Shown: in pieces, positions 27,100 to 38,718 of the stretch
Numbering within the stretch: position 1 is the stretch's first letter
Layout: each line of letters opens with the position of its first letter
Assembly: GCA_947561715.1 (NCBI GenBank)
Contig: OX387205.1
Location: 7,569,001 to 7,633,000 of the forward strand
Direction of reading: 5' to 3'
Length of the DNA: 64,000 nucleotides
From: Ascidia mentula
Lineage: Eukaryota; Chordata; Ascidiacea; Phlebobranchia; Ascidiidae
Notes under the pieces: generated by a model
What the model was told of the DNA's origin: nothing
Seen by the model: only the letters and a program-made list of their open reading frames with translations
Databases searched by the model: none
Made by a program: the position numbers and the translations under genes

Positions 27100-27318
27100 A
27101 TGCTATAACATTTGTAACTTAAAGTTAAAAAATCGTCTTAAATGCATCATGGTTGATTGGGGCCAACAGAGTTTACCAAATTGGTCTGGTTGTCCACGGA
27201 CCCAAAGTGGCTAAGTTGATAACCCAGGCCTAGGTTTTACATAGTTAAACAGTTTGAGTTTGATGACGTGAAAATATTATCAAAATACACGATGTTGTTT
27301 CAAACGATACATTGTCAT

Positions 27319-27853
27319 CATAGGCGTCGATTTAGGGGTGACTGGGGTGACATGTCACTCCTCACAAACAAACAGGGGTGACAACGTGTGTATTGTCACC
27401 CCTGGATTACGTTTAACTTTAAATTTATTGTCAGAAAAACCACATACATGCGTTACGGTTGTTTCAAACGACCTGTATTATCACCTTCATTATCATGACA
27501 AACACAAGTGTCTCGTGGATTGTTACGCAGCGCAGCAGTTGTTGTGGCATAATGGTAAGAATCGGCATTGTCGCGTAAAAGAATTGTATATCACTTTATA
27601 TTTACTAAATCTACAATAGACCGAGTGAAACAAAAATGTCCCGCTTTCAATAAGGGGGTTCGGAATTAAAGTTTTTAAAACTTAGTGCTATGATATCATG
27701 GTTCGGTGCAAAAACAAAGTGACAGGAAACGGAATTTGCGTGGTTTACCTATGTTTAGGGTGATACGACTGACGAAATGTTTTTTGCGTGTTTCTAAAAC
27801 CTGGAAAGGGCACCCTTAATACTTAACAAAACGTTAAAAAATCGACGCCTATG
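27319..27853. mobile_element. hAT-like non-autonomous DNA transposon (535 bp)
   Basis: The ends are CATAGGCGTCGATTT and its reverse complement, flanked by a perfect 8-bp duplication, ATTGTCAT, at 27311-27318 and 27854-27861. An 8-bp duplication is the hAT hallmark. The internal frame at 27338-27619 lacks recognisable transposase motifs, so the copy is probably non-autonomous. Confidence 0.9.
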
Positions 27854-27888
27854 ATTGTCATGCACAAAATACATTTTTTTTAAATTGT

Positions 27889-29686
27889 TTAATTAGAACT
27901 ATCACTGCTTGAAGATGACGAACTGCTGGAACTAGAAGATGCGACTTTTTTGTCAAACAACCCAACTTTTAAATGATCACTATCACTATCAGAACTATTT
28001 TTATGCACAGAAAAAATATCTTTAACATCAAGGCCAGTAAACTTTTCTTCGACGGAACTCTCGCTAGAAGACCCTTCGCTCTCAGATTTGGTTTCTTTTG
28101 TAGAACTATTGCCCGAAGTCAGTCTGTTGAAGATATTTTTTCCAGATTTGTTTATATTTGAACCATCAACTTCCGATTCACTGCTATCAGATTGCTTATC
28201 ATCAGATTGAGATTTGAGGCTTTTGGAAGATTCATTGTCTGAGTTACTTGGGTTAGAATCGCTGCCTTCCGAATTAGATCGGTTTAAACCAACAGTCTGA
28301 CGACCAGTGAACCAACTGCAGCAGGGAAAGAATGGAAAGCACCATCCTGACATAACCACCGCGGGAAGCACGATCAGAAGCATTGCAGAGCAGATCACTG
28401 TTGTCAACGAAAGTATTTTAGCATGCATTTTGTTAGTCTCCACATAATTAAAAATAAAATCAGGTTAATGAGAGCTACAGACAGGGTGTATACACGCACT
28501 GTTTCGACCTGTAAGGTCTCATCAGTGCAGCTGTTGATGTGGCACTGTGCCAGCTGGTAGACTAGCAGGCACACAGATTTCCACTTTGTGGTACCTTTCG
28601 GTCAATCGTCGATATGTTGGGTACCAATCAACACAGACGAACCACGTGGTACCCAACATATCGACGATTGACCGAAAGGTACCACAAAGTGGAAATCTGT
28701 GTGCCAGCTAGTCTACCAGCTAGCACAGTGCCACATCAACAGCTGCACTGATGAGACCTTGCAGGTCGAAACATTGCGTGTATACACCCTGTCTGCAGCT
28801 CTCATTGATTATTATGGCTCTTTTGCGCATATAAAAAATCAGGTTAGTTGCGTCCAAAAAGGGAAATATAAAGAAATTTTGCATTTTGTTACACCTACTC
28901 ACAAAACTGGTTGAAAATAGGTGTTTTGGAAGTGCAGCACGAATTTCCATGCTTGCCGCAACAAAACGATCCAGGATCTACAAAGATAAAAATACAACAT
29001 AGGCCTACAAACCACATACATTTGACATTGATTAGACAAAGAACAACACATGAATGCCTAAGGTGTGTTGTTGGACTTCCTTATCATGGACGATTAACCA
29101 CACGCTGTAACCACAGCACAGATATTTTGTTCATGAAGGCTAAATCTCGGTGGATCAAAAGAAGAATAGTTTTATCAAGCGGAAAGACCAACAAAATTGT
29201 CACTGTAAATTGGCTTGCCAGTGTCACAAGGATACAAAGATGTAGACGACAACCGAGCCAATTTCGACAATGGTTAAAATTTGCCGTTATTTGATTAAAA
29301 TCATTAAAAAAAATGTAATTTTTCAATTTGTTGAACTATAGGCCTATGTAGACAACACATAAGTTACCAACCTGTACATATTTTTTCACCATCATCGCTA
29401 AGGCATGGGGAGAGACTCGTCTGCGAATAAAATAAATCATGGCAGGCCTATTGTTACCATGTAACCCAACAAGAAAAACAAGCTTTATAGTTTAAATAGA
29501 AAATCTTAAACTCCACCAAAACGTGTTTACGCTGTATGTCCTAAAAATGTTTTTGGGAGCCATGTTTGAAAGGTATTTGTCGAACACTCTAATGTTTAGC
29601 CAGCACAACCATACTTTTCCGAGTTTCACAAATTGCAATATCCATAACATCCACATGAGATTCTTCGCTGCTTTTACATGAAACAT
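27889..29686 (-). CDS. Small Shisa-like single-pass membrane protein B (234 aa)
   Basis: Paralog of the 23627-24333 gene with the same four-exon plan: 29615-29686, 29372-29420, 28903-28977 and 27889-28397, total 705 bp, phases 0, 1, 1. Exon 3 is 75 bp in both genes. It encodes a hydrophobic leader (LMWMLWILQFV), a cysteine-rich ectodomain (SPCLSDDGEKICT; SFCCGKHGNSCC), a membrane segment (SAMLLIVLPAVVM) and the shared GWCFPFFPCCSWF cluster. A much longer Ser/Asp/Glu-rich tail ends in a poly-serine run. The frame stays open upstream of 28397 but that part is intron: the acceptor there matches the other paralog exactly. The leader is less classical than in A. Intron 3 contains the hammerhead palindrome. 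Shisa-like membership is inferred from layout. Confidence 0.85.
28473..28532 (-). ncRNA. Type I hammerhead ribozyme (minus strand, sense to Shisa-like gene B)
   Basis: Read on the minus strand: stem I AGCTGCA; core CTGATGA; stem II hairpin GACCT-TAC-AGGTC; core GAAA; stem III ACAG/CTGT capped by a self-complementary GTGTATACAC region; cleavage triplet GTC; closing stem I strand TGTAGCT (one G-U pair). Every conserved core base of the hammerhead consensus is present. Predicted cleavage is between 28480 and 28479. Confidence 0.92.
28741..28800 (+). ncRNA. Type I hammerhead ribozyme (plus strand)
   Basis: Stem I AGCTGCA at 28741-28747 pairs perfectly with TGCAGCT at 28794-28800. The core CTGATGA is at 28748-28754, the stem II hairpin GACCT-TGC-AGGTC at 28755-28767 and GAAA at 28768-28771. 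Stem III (ACA/TGT plus an inner GTGTATACAC palindrome) ends in the GTC triplet at 28791-28793. Predicted self-cleavage is after 28793. Confidence 0.92.
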
Positions 29687-30322
29687 TGTCAACACGCTGA
29701 AACATGCTACAAAACCTTAACAACAATAAAAAAGTGGAAGTAACATAATTTGACATTCTACCTCTCGCCGTTTTTGGACAGTTCTAAACTGCACACTGAG
29801 TGAGTACAGTTGACGTACTGACTCTCATTTTTTACCCTGATGAAGCTTGTAATGGAAACTTGTATGACTTGATTTCAATTAACTGCTGATTCTTATTTTG
29901 CGTGATCTACCACTGTGAAGCTAAGGTTTGTCTCTGCCACGTGGTAAGAACGAAAATAGTTTGGCATTTTGTAGAATTTGCGTTGAAGCACTTCATAAGT
30001 GCAGAGAATCTATTGTCTCAGTACATAGCAGGATAAACGTGATTACTTTTACACATGAGTGTCAAATGAAGTAAATTATTTTTTTATTTGAATGCAGCAA
30101 TTTTCATTTCCATTTTATCCTTTTCTGATTACAGCAACAATATGCAAAACTATTGGATATTCACGCAACAATAAGCCTTTATGACAAAAACTGAAGTGAC
30201 AATGCTCATTAATTTGTTTAACTTTTGATAATGTAGTTCTAAGTATAGCCAACAAAAATAATTGAAGACTGTCACAACAAAGTAACTGGCGAAATAAACG
30301 TTACCCTTTATCGTTTAAAAAA
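29687..30322. other. Divergent intergenic region
   Basis: Separates the start codons of Shisa-like gene B (minus) and the 30323 gene (plus), so it probably holds both promoters. No coding exon was found. Confidence 0.5.
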
Positions 30323-31466
30323 ATGGCAAACGTTTATACAAAGCGAAGCAAAATGCCTCGAACAACAACTTTATCTGACTATGGGTTTCGAAGTCGTGTT
30401 CAGGAAATTGAAAATGGAAATCAAAATATGGATGAAGTAAGACTACACTCACCAACACGAAGACAAAACCCGCAACCTATTGGTCTTGTTTATCAAAGCC
30501 CTTACAACAGAAACAATCAGGTATTCAAAAGAAAACATTAAAATCATTTTCCCAACCAATACCGTTTGACTACCTGTGCTGTCCTGACAAAAGCTACCAA
30601 GAACCCCAATTATAAGTAACCTTTTGCTTCCACAAATTTTAGTCACAGATTTGTTTTCTTTTTTACACTTTACTTTATTTATAAAGGTATTTGGCATATG
30701 GAATCCGAATCAAATGATGCCGCTACTTCGTTGTCGCAAAACACTGCCTCACCTTCGTAAGTGCAAAAATAAACACTGCCTATTGCAGCTACGAATGTTC
30801 CGTTATCCTTTACCAAACGTAGCTTGATGATCAAGCGACAAGGAAACAGTAATCATAACTTCCGCTGTAGAGTCACGAACCGGTTGAGCTAACAGTGATA
30901 AATGATAGTTTAACTTCGTTTTTTTTTGCTCAAGGCGCTACCAATTTTTCATGCAAACATGACACCGAGCTTCTAGTAAAATACATGTCCCCAGTTGATC
31001 AAGGAGGTAAGAATACATGCGAACAACGCTAATTTCTTTGTCCTTTTTAATTGTTTGCAAATATAGCCTACAGCTATGCACTGTTTCATTCTTCTTTTCA
31101 AGTACATGTTTCTGCAGAGAGTAATAATCCGGCCTAAACCTAATAATGCAAGCCCGAATTTTGATTAAAGCCTGCATTAGGACTTACATCTCTGGTTCTG
31201 TGGGAATCACCTGTTCATGGCAGAGTTTTGCTGCGTCTTCCGTTTTCATAGCCAACAATACACTTTTTTCATTAGCACATCCACAAAGGCAACAACCAGA
31301 AGTTTGCTACACTAAAAATACAATTCAACGTCAGTGCTACGAATGGCCCAGAGAAGTTCCGGCAAAGTTTCGTGGTATGGTAAAAAGAACCCGCTTTGGA
31401 CACACACCGCATCGCAATGGACCCGTGGTGGGAATTGGTAAAATAAAATGTGCATTATATCAGTGA
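30323..31466 (+). CDS. Unknown 212-residue protein, four exons
   Basis: Exons 30323-30520, 30687-30756, 30935-31006 and 31168-31466 join in phase (0, 1, 1) to give 639 bp ending at a stop codon, which supports the model. The first 66 residues are basic and rich in Arg, Asn and Gln (TTTLSDYGFRSRVQEIENG). The middle has ATNFSCKHDTELLVKY. The last exon has several cysteines and a basic C-terminal region (WPREVPAKFRGMVKRTRFGH, then NGPVVGIG). There is no signal peptide or membrane segment. The compact repeated Arg/Pro/Gly phrases resemble small axonemal microtubule-associated proteins, but I do not recognise a specific family. The protein could also end slightly differently if a GT at about 31438 is used as a donor. 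Confidence 0.7.
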
Positions 31467-32263
31467 TTCCAAATCGTCATCACTATAAATGTCAAAGTTT
31501 GTGTAAATATATGACCATTGATAAAACTACAGTTAAGTTTAAAACTTTAATAGTGCCGAATGTCACCGCAACAGGAAATGCCGGCAAGGATTCAGTCAAG
31601 CAGGGATCAGATCCCCTCTCCTCCTTTCAAAACCCGGGCACTGCCTGTATCCTTACCAACCCTTAAGCAAGGAAAAGATCGACCCCAAGCACAAACACAT
31701 CGAATGTGTGCAAGTCGGATAAAAGTCATTGTATGAATAAACTGTACTATATTGCTATATCAATTGAAAGTCTTATAGCGAAATTCAATGAACCATATAT
31801 ACTATCATTCATGCATGGTATTGATAAGATGTGGGGCCGTTTAGCTAACCATATGCTTTGGTCTGTCGGACCTCCCTCTTGTGGGGCCTGCACAGCAACA
31901 TTATGTGCCACATACATGATGTTCTAGGAAAAAACCTAGTTTAGGACCAAAGCTTTTCAGCTCCACGCTCAAACGATTCATTTTCGTTGACCGAAATCCC
32001 ATTTTCAACCACAGCGTGTTTGAATCTCTCCTTGAGGTGCCTTGTTCGGTCTGCAACTTTTGAGATCAATGGGAAAATATAATGGGATCGATGTATGTAT
32101 TGACAAAACGTCTCGGTTTTGTTATCTATTTGTAGCCACACAAATTTGTTTCCGTGTTTGCTTTCTTACGTCACGTTTTAACGATAACAAATAGCCATTT
32201 ACCGTTTCAACATATGTCGCTTAGTTCGCTAGTCACAAAAGGATGCCTTGTTTTATTGATAAA
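31467..32263. other. Intergenic region between convergent genes
   Basis: Lies between the stop codons of the 30323 gene (plus) and GTPBP6 (minus). The open frames in it (31706-31927, 31941-32141) show no family features, and no repeat is recognised. Confidence 0.5.
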
Positions 32264-35200
32264 TCAGGTCACAAAATTATTCAGTTTAACATCACAGAAC
32301 AAATTAAGAAACTTCTTTATTTTCCAGTCCATCGCAATTACCGTTAAGCGCAACTGGCCATTAGCACCAGTTGTAAATTTTTGAATTGTGCATTCATTTT
32401 GCAGCCACTGCAAATGGGGACCATGAGCTGGAATGTCAACTTCAACTATTTGACGACGTGTTAACTTCATTATCTGCTCTTCAATTTGAGTTTGTAAAGT
32501 TTTAATGCCAAGATCTTTTTCCACGGACGTGTAACATATCACAGAAGGGATTATTTTGTTTTTTGAGAAATTGAATTCATCTCTCTTCGGTTTGAGGTTT
32601 TCATGGAAAGGAACTTCAGACAAACTAAAGTAAAAAAAATTTTTAAAGACACGGAAGACTAAACTGCAAACTAAATATTGCTTGAAGATTCTATACTGGA
32701 AGTGCCACAACTTCCAAAGAAAATTTTAAACCGCTCGTACCGTTCACTTGTCAGGTCCATTTTGTTCCGAACCTCCACAATGTTGTGCAGAAGATTATCA
32801 TTCATTGGTAGCTCGGATAAAAACGCCAATACACTTTTAAGTTGTCTCCTACAATCAGGATGACTCATATCACGCACATGAATCAGTAAATCCTACAGGA
32901 AGAATTGATTGAGTATCTGTTTCCATTTATTAGTTTGTTTCATCTGCCACAAAATCACACTATTGCAATATTTTTTTCTTACAAAAACATACCGACTGCA
33001 GCATGTCCTCCATAATAACAGAAAATGCCTCCAGTAGGTTATTCGGTATATCAGACAAGAATCCAATAGTGTCGATCAATACGTAGCTAGTAGATGAAAA
33101 GAATTCAGTGTATTATGCTTGGAACAAGCAAACTGTGCTGTGACATCATTACTTCGACATGTTACCAAACCTTTTAATATGCTAGTGAAAATATTTAATA
33201 GATAATGAAATGTGGTATGATGCTGAAATACATCCGGCTGTCAGATATCTAGTTAAATGGTGTGGTCAGTCCCAATCAACGTTTGTTTGTCAGTTACACA
33301 ATGACGTCATCTCAAAGGAATCAAGAAAACTATGACAATAACTTTATTCATAAGTTTACCCAAAAGCGAATCTACTTGGTCTGAGATGAATTAGAACATC
33401 CCAATTGAACTCATTATTTGGCTTGTTTACATTCCAATTATTACATCAGTTACAACTTAAATGAACAAGCATCTAAAACTACAGGTTTGGGTGTTGTAAT
33501 GGAAGGAAGTAAATGAATCAAGAATTTGCACTATTTATTTTATCTGTTTCACACAAACTGGGTGTTGGTCATAGTTGTCATGACCTAAGCATAACATTTC
33601 GCCATGTAAACCTAATCGGAACAACTCTACTTGTTAAGACACAGTTGGTTACACTTGCAAGCCAATCCTTACTTTAGTTTGTTTGGCAGCATTGCACGGT
33701 ATGCAGTGACATCCAATGTTGAGAATAACTCATCCTTTGGTTCAGGCCGAGAAGAATTTGACAGTGCTTTTACCAAACTTGTTTTTCCTGTGCAAATACT
33801 AAACCTGTAGTGGTTAGAACTGACTAGCCTTTATAACATACTAATAGTTTATAAAAATACAAAAATGGACAATAATTGTCAGACAAACCAGCATTTGTAT
33901 ACCCAACTACAGCAACAGTTGGAACAGAGTTGGAATTTCTAACTTCCCTGTGAGATTCCCTCTCTTGCATTAGGTCTTTTAACTGCTTCCTGAGCTTTTG
34001 TTCCTTCTTTCGAAAAACTCTTGAAACACGCTCCTTAATGCTCTCACCAGAACAACTATCAATACAAAATATAATAAAACCACCTTAATTTTTTTGGCAC
34101 AATATGTCATTTTCAAACATTTAATATTGCATGATGGAACATTGTAAAACTTTTAATTGTAAAACAAACATCAACAATGTAATCGGAATCAAAAATATAT
34201 CTTTTAATATTCAAGTAACATCATTTTGGCTTCTATTACTAAGAATAAGGTATCAAATCTTGTATATTTTTTTAAGCCTGTGTTTAATATGTGTTTAAAA
34301 TTATGAATAAACAAATTTGTTACATCTTGAATATTCATAGTTGTTAGGTTAATAATATGACTAAAATAATTAACCAATATAATAATGAACTACACAAAAC
34401 AGTACTTTATAAATAAACATTACTGTTTCAGTAAAATACATATAAATTACTATAAATACACAAGTTATACAAGTTAGCAAATAATTTATCATCAAATAAA
34501 AGCAGATATTGCAACGACCAACTGCACTAATACAGTATTCAAATTTGAAGATAATAATACCCTTTAATTGCCATGTATTTAAATGGGTCAGCTTCAACCT
34601 TTTGTTGTAGATGTGGAAAAGTAGCAAGAGAGACATGTAACTTCGCAGCTTTGCTTTTAGCCCGTAAAGAAAAAATGAAAAGCACGAGCTCATTTCTGGG
34701 AAAAACATAGTACTGCAAGTGGTTTTATTAAGTGACCTATATTACTTCAACTACGTTAGTATAACACATATCATAAACTTACCTGGCAAACACATGATTG
34801 ATTCCAGTGGCATTGGTGTACATTATTTTGTGATCGTTGTGAATATTTTTTGTACTGATGAAGATGCATGTCACAGGTGTCTTTTTACAGACATCTTCAG
34901 TGAGATGTGAAAAAAGTTTCTTATTGCATAGTTCACTCACTTGATTGTGCCTAACAAATATTTTATATATTTTGATAACAAAAAGTTTCAAAAAATAAAA
35001 TACATTTAACAACTTTGCTGAAAGTGTACAACCTCATTTCAACCAATTGATGCCCAGCAACTTTCCATCCAGGTATACTTTTTATTAAACTAAACGATTC
35101 CTGCAACTTTGCGGTCTTTGTAGTGTCTGAATCTAAATAAGTGATAAAATGCCCAAATTATTGCTGAACTATGCACTTTATTTTTTCAAGTGTGAAACTA

Positions 35201-35449
35201 AAGGTTAACCATGCAAAGTTAATGAGGATTACTTCCTAAATGAACTCTTTAAACTTGTAACATCTAAAATATTTTAATGCACCTACCTTCTTTCCATAAT
35301 GGCTGAATTAAAAACACAGCTTGTGGTTTTTGAAATATATTATCCTCCACTGTAAAATTCCCAAAGACATTGGCATTCTTTGCACAATGGTGAAAGTTTT
35401 TCAATGACAAAAAATGTCTTATTTTACGTAGAAGAAATTGACTAGACAT
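32264..35449 (-). CDS. GTPBP6: HflX-type GTPase, GTP-binding protein 6
   Basis: Mitochondrial relative of bacterial HflX; in animals it acts on the mitochondrial ribosome in recycling and assembly. The likely start is the ATG at 35449, giving a basic, hydrophobic leader (MSSQFLLRKIRHFLSLKNFH) fit for mitochondrial import. Further exons: 35020-35120 (SIPGWKVAGHQ), 34784-34960 (TPVTCIFISTKNIH), about 34560-34695 (LRAKSKAAKLHVSLATFPHL), 33890-34060 (arginine/lysine-rich helix), then the G domain. P-loop GYTNAGKTSL spans the 33890/33790 junction. LFSTLDVTA follows; DTIGF (G3) is in exon 32993-33086; HVRDMSHP and NKMDL (G4) are in exon 32741-32892. The final exon 32264-32628 has the G5-like region and the C-terminal domain. 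All GTPase motifs are intact. Confidence 0.92.
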
Positions 35450-35715
35450 GACTAAAAAATCAGATATGATTAAGTATTGCAGTGAAGTTTTCAATAATTT
35501 TCAGTTGAATGAAACAAACTTTTCAGAAAGATAATTTTTATTTATTTTTGAGGTATTTTATCACATCAAGTTTAATAAAAGTACTCTATATAACGGTTAG
35601 TTACAGACAAATAACAACTTCAGGAGGTTTTAAATTGTAAAACTACAACAATAAAGTGACATTGTACTCACTAAACCATTAAATTTTACAAAAATTTGTA
35701 AAGCAATAATTTATC

Positions 35716-37673
35716 TCAATTGAGCAAGGAAAATTTGCAACTACTTTGTGAAACATTGTAAAAAGTCACCAATGAAGATAATAAAATATCATTTTGAACA
35801 TATACTTTAAATTGGAGTTTACAATCACTTCGTTTGCAATAACCATTACAAAAGAATATGTACTTGGAATAAGCCTTGCTGCATACCCAGTGTGACTTAA
35901 AGGCAAGTGCACAATATTGGTTGTGTTGTTTTAATTTTGACATCATATAACGCTTCCATGTTTGAGTTGCAAACTTATTAGTTTTAAGAATACAATCCTT
36001 CAATTTTGACCACATAAAATCATCAAAATAAAACCTAAATTGTTGACAATCATTTCTGACATATGAAGTTGTGGGTTTTGTGGTTAGTTTTCGTACACCC
36101 ACTCTATGGAAATGTGGTTTCCAAATTCTAAAAGCAACATCACAAAATAGAGAAGGAAACTGCACAGAAAAAGTGTTATCACCAAACTGCAAGTTGGGAA
36201 TGAGATTAATGTTGGAGTTTTGTTGCATTTCAAAACTGCTGTTACTACTTGTGTGATCTGACTGTATTTCTTCCACTATTGAAGATTCATAAATTGTCTG
36301 GGTATCACTGAGAAAAACATTCGAGACTCCGTGCATGCTCAGCATCCACATGCATCGAAGCATAGTAGCAACATGCTCAAAGTTGATGTTATGGCGGCGG
36401 TTGGAAGTAATTTTTCGAACTATTTTGCACCAAAAACCTTGATCGGAAGGTGTAAAAGGAATTGTTGAACCAACTGCGTTCAATAGATCAGCAACACACA
36501 CTTCCACGAAAGGATGATGCTCAAACCGTCCTGTGTATTGAAATTTTATTACATATTCCTTTGTTGAAACAGAAGCAGATTCTTCTGAGAAAGTTTCAAC
36601 ATCATCAGAATTATCACTAACATTCATCAGGTTTAACCCATCAACAGACTTCTCTGATTCTTCACTACCATATGGCAAGATTTCACCTGTTAGCAATGAT
36701 ACAAGTTCCTTGTTATCATACCAAAATTCTTGTAAATCTTGTGCGTGTGTTTTTGTCATTCTACTACAATCTTCAATGTCAGCTGCTTTGACTAAGGCAA
36801 TCCAATAACTTAGTTTATTTGGGCAATATGGACGAACCTTTTTCATAGCCATCACAAGGTGTTCAACAGTTAAATTTGATTTAAATGTTTGAGAACTACG
36901 ATAACTTTGTTTATGATCAAAAGCTGAATTTATTCTCCATTTTCCAGACTGTTCAAGACCTGAATATAAAAGATATTATTATTGCAAGTCTTGTCATAAT
37001 GCACCTAGTTTAGTATAAAACAAAACACATTTTAAACAGTTGATTGCCATCATTACTAAAACTTTAGCTTAACTTCAGATAATTTCTGCTCTGTATCAAA
37101 ACAGGACAAAACGTTATGAAGACAATACAGATCTTAACTAGAAAAATGTTGTGGACCCGTCAATAAGTTACAGTGGACGAAAGTTGAGAAGCCCAAGTTA
37201 ACATGTATTAAACACAGATTGTTACCTGAATTGTTGCTTTGGATGGCATTTACTGCATACTCTTTTAAAAGATCAAGGTTCAGCCAATGTTTAGAAAAAG
37301 AGTTGATCAGATCTTGTATTGATATGCGTACAGCATTTTTATAAACCATGTGCATACATCTGTACAAATTTTGAAGGACTTCCTTTTTGTAATTGTTCCA
37401 GGTGTCTTTTAAAATGTTAATGGTTTCATTTTTGAAAGTACTGTCCAATATTCCTCCAGTAATTGTTTCCGCCAAAGTGCTCCAATAATCTTCTTCTCGG
37501 GGTTTTAGGGGCAAAACTTTGAGCATAAATGCAGACAAGTACACTGCTTGCAAATTATATGTTATGTATTCACCATGCAGTTCACAAGCATGCTGCAATT
37601 CTATTTTGTTGATGTTACACAATAAGGTTAAAAGGTTCTCAATGTCCACATCCGGGTTTTCCACAAACTCCAT
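35716..37673 (-). CDS. Unknown 563-residue protein, two exons, cysteine-rich C-terminus
   Basis: Exons 37226-37673 and 35716-36959 join in phase 1 to give 1692 bp ending in TGA. The start ATG (37673) lies two bases after a strong acceptor-like TTTTTTTTTGCAG, so the message is probably spliced or trans-spliced just before the start. The N-terminal 150 residues are largely helical. A Ser/Asp/Glu-rich linker follows at about 36560-36700. The last 150 residues are rich in Lys, Phe, Trp and Cys, with FFCNGYCKRSDCKLQFKVYV near the end, a pattern suggestive of a small zinc-binding module seen in some transposon-derived proteins. No signal peptide or TM segment. I do not recognise the family; a domesticated transposon origin is only a guess. 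Confidence 0.75.
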
Positions 37674-38718
37674 CTCTGCAAAAAAAAAATCATTAACAAT
37701 TAAAAAAGTGACAACTATCAGTTAAGATAATTGCATTTTTTTAATGTTGCTTGCAGGTAAAATAGCTTCTGTGGTAATCACAAAATTAACGTGACATCAC
37801 ATTCTAATCCACCACCTATATTGGAACGAGGCCTGTGATATTAGCTGTTGTTGAAACTTATGTCAAGGGCTGACAAAGCATAACCTAGCAAACAATAAAA
37901 GTAAAATAAATATATCACTTGCTTAAAGTAAACTGTGGCACAAACTATTTGTTTGTTTTTTTCAATTAAACAGGTGTAATTTCCAAAACTGAAACATTGA
38001 ATGTATAACGGGAATTATAGTCGAATAAGAAAAAAAATCTTCTTTTAACATCCACACAATCACACACCTCATGTTTGGTCTCTGGTGTATTTAATTACCT
38101 GTAACAACAAACACAATGTTATACTGATACTTACGATATATTCGAAGCCTGTTTTTGGAATTTACTTCAATCCTTTGGGCCCCACAAGATAATTTTAGGT
38201 AGATTAATGTGTTGCTGTCAGCGCTTGCAGCATTACATGTTTCAAGAAGAAAACATGGGAAAACAATAGTTACTATGTAACAAAAAATTAATTTTATTTT
38301 GGTTCAAAATACACCACTACAATGCTTATTTATCTGGCACACCGAGTTCCCCCCCCCAAAAAAAGTGTACACCACACAGTTGGATTAATCTGTTTTTTTC
38401 TGTGCAGCATTGATTTTTAGTCACATTCATTACGTTTGTTTGGTTCCGGCTTTTAAAAACAAATTTTTGAATTTAAATCCCCGTTATCAAGTGACCATTT
38501 TCTAAGCAGGTCTTTATGTCGGTAATCTGTTTTCAGCATCCCTAATATAATACTAACAGGTGCTTAGAGTGAAAAATAAATAAGCAGCTAATAATACTGC
38601 TAATTTGTTGGTTGATGCAAGGCATATTCCAATACACAAAAACTGGAAATGCACATGCTGAAACCACTTTAATTTTGCAGAAAGAAAAACTCCCCAGAAA
38701 ATGAACAATTGTTGTTAA

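Larger units (their letters stand above)
28468..28834. mobile_element. Palindromic insertion with a hammerhead ribozyme at each end
   Basis: Arms 28467-28625 and 28648-28806 (159 nt each) are reverse complements with only a few mismatches, around a 22-nt spacer. The 12-mer AAAATCAGGTTA occurs at 28456-28467 and again at 28835-28846, giving a target-site duplication that defines a 367-bp insertion with a short non-palindromic 3' tail. It lies in intron 3 of Shisa-like gene B. The ribozymes and long target duplication suggest a retrozyme or Penelope-related element; that class call is inference. Confidence 0.9.

Noticed and set aside
27338..27619. 93-codon plus-strand frame
   Set aside because: It lies inside the hAT-like element and has no transposase motif or splice context.
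28398..28443. Methionine start METNKM upstream of the last exon of Shisa-like gene B
   Set aside because: A splice acceptor at 28397/28398 matches the paralog in position and phase; this stretch is intron.
29836..29872. CTGATGA followed by GGAAAC, hammerhead-like
   Set aside because: The bases between the core boxes do not form stem II (A and G at the closing position) and no stem I partner is present.
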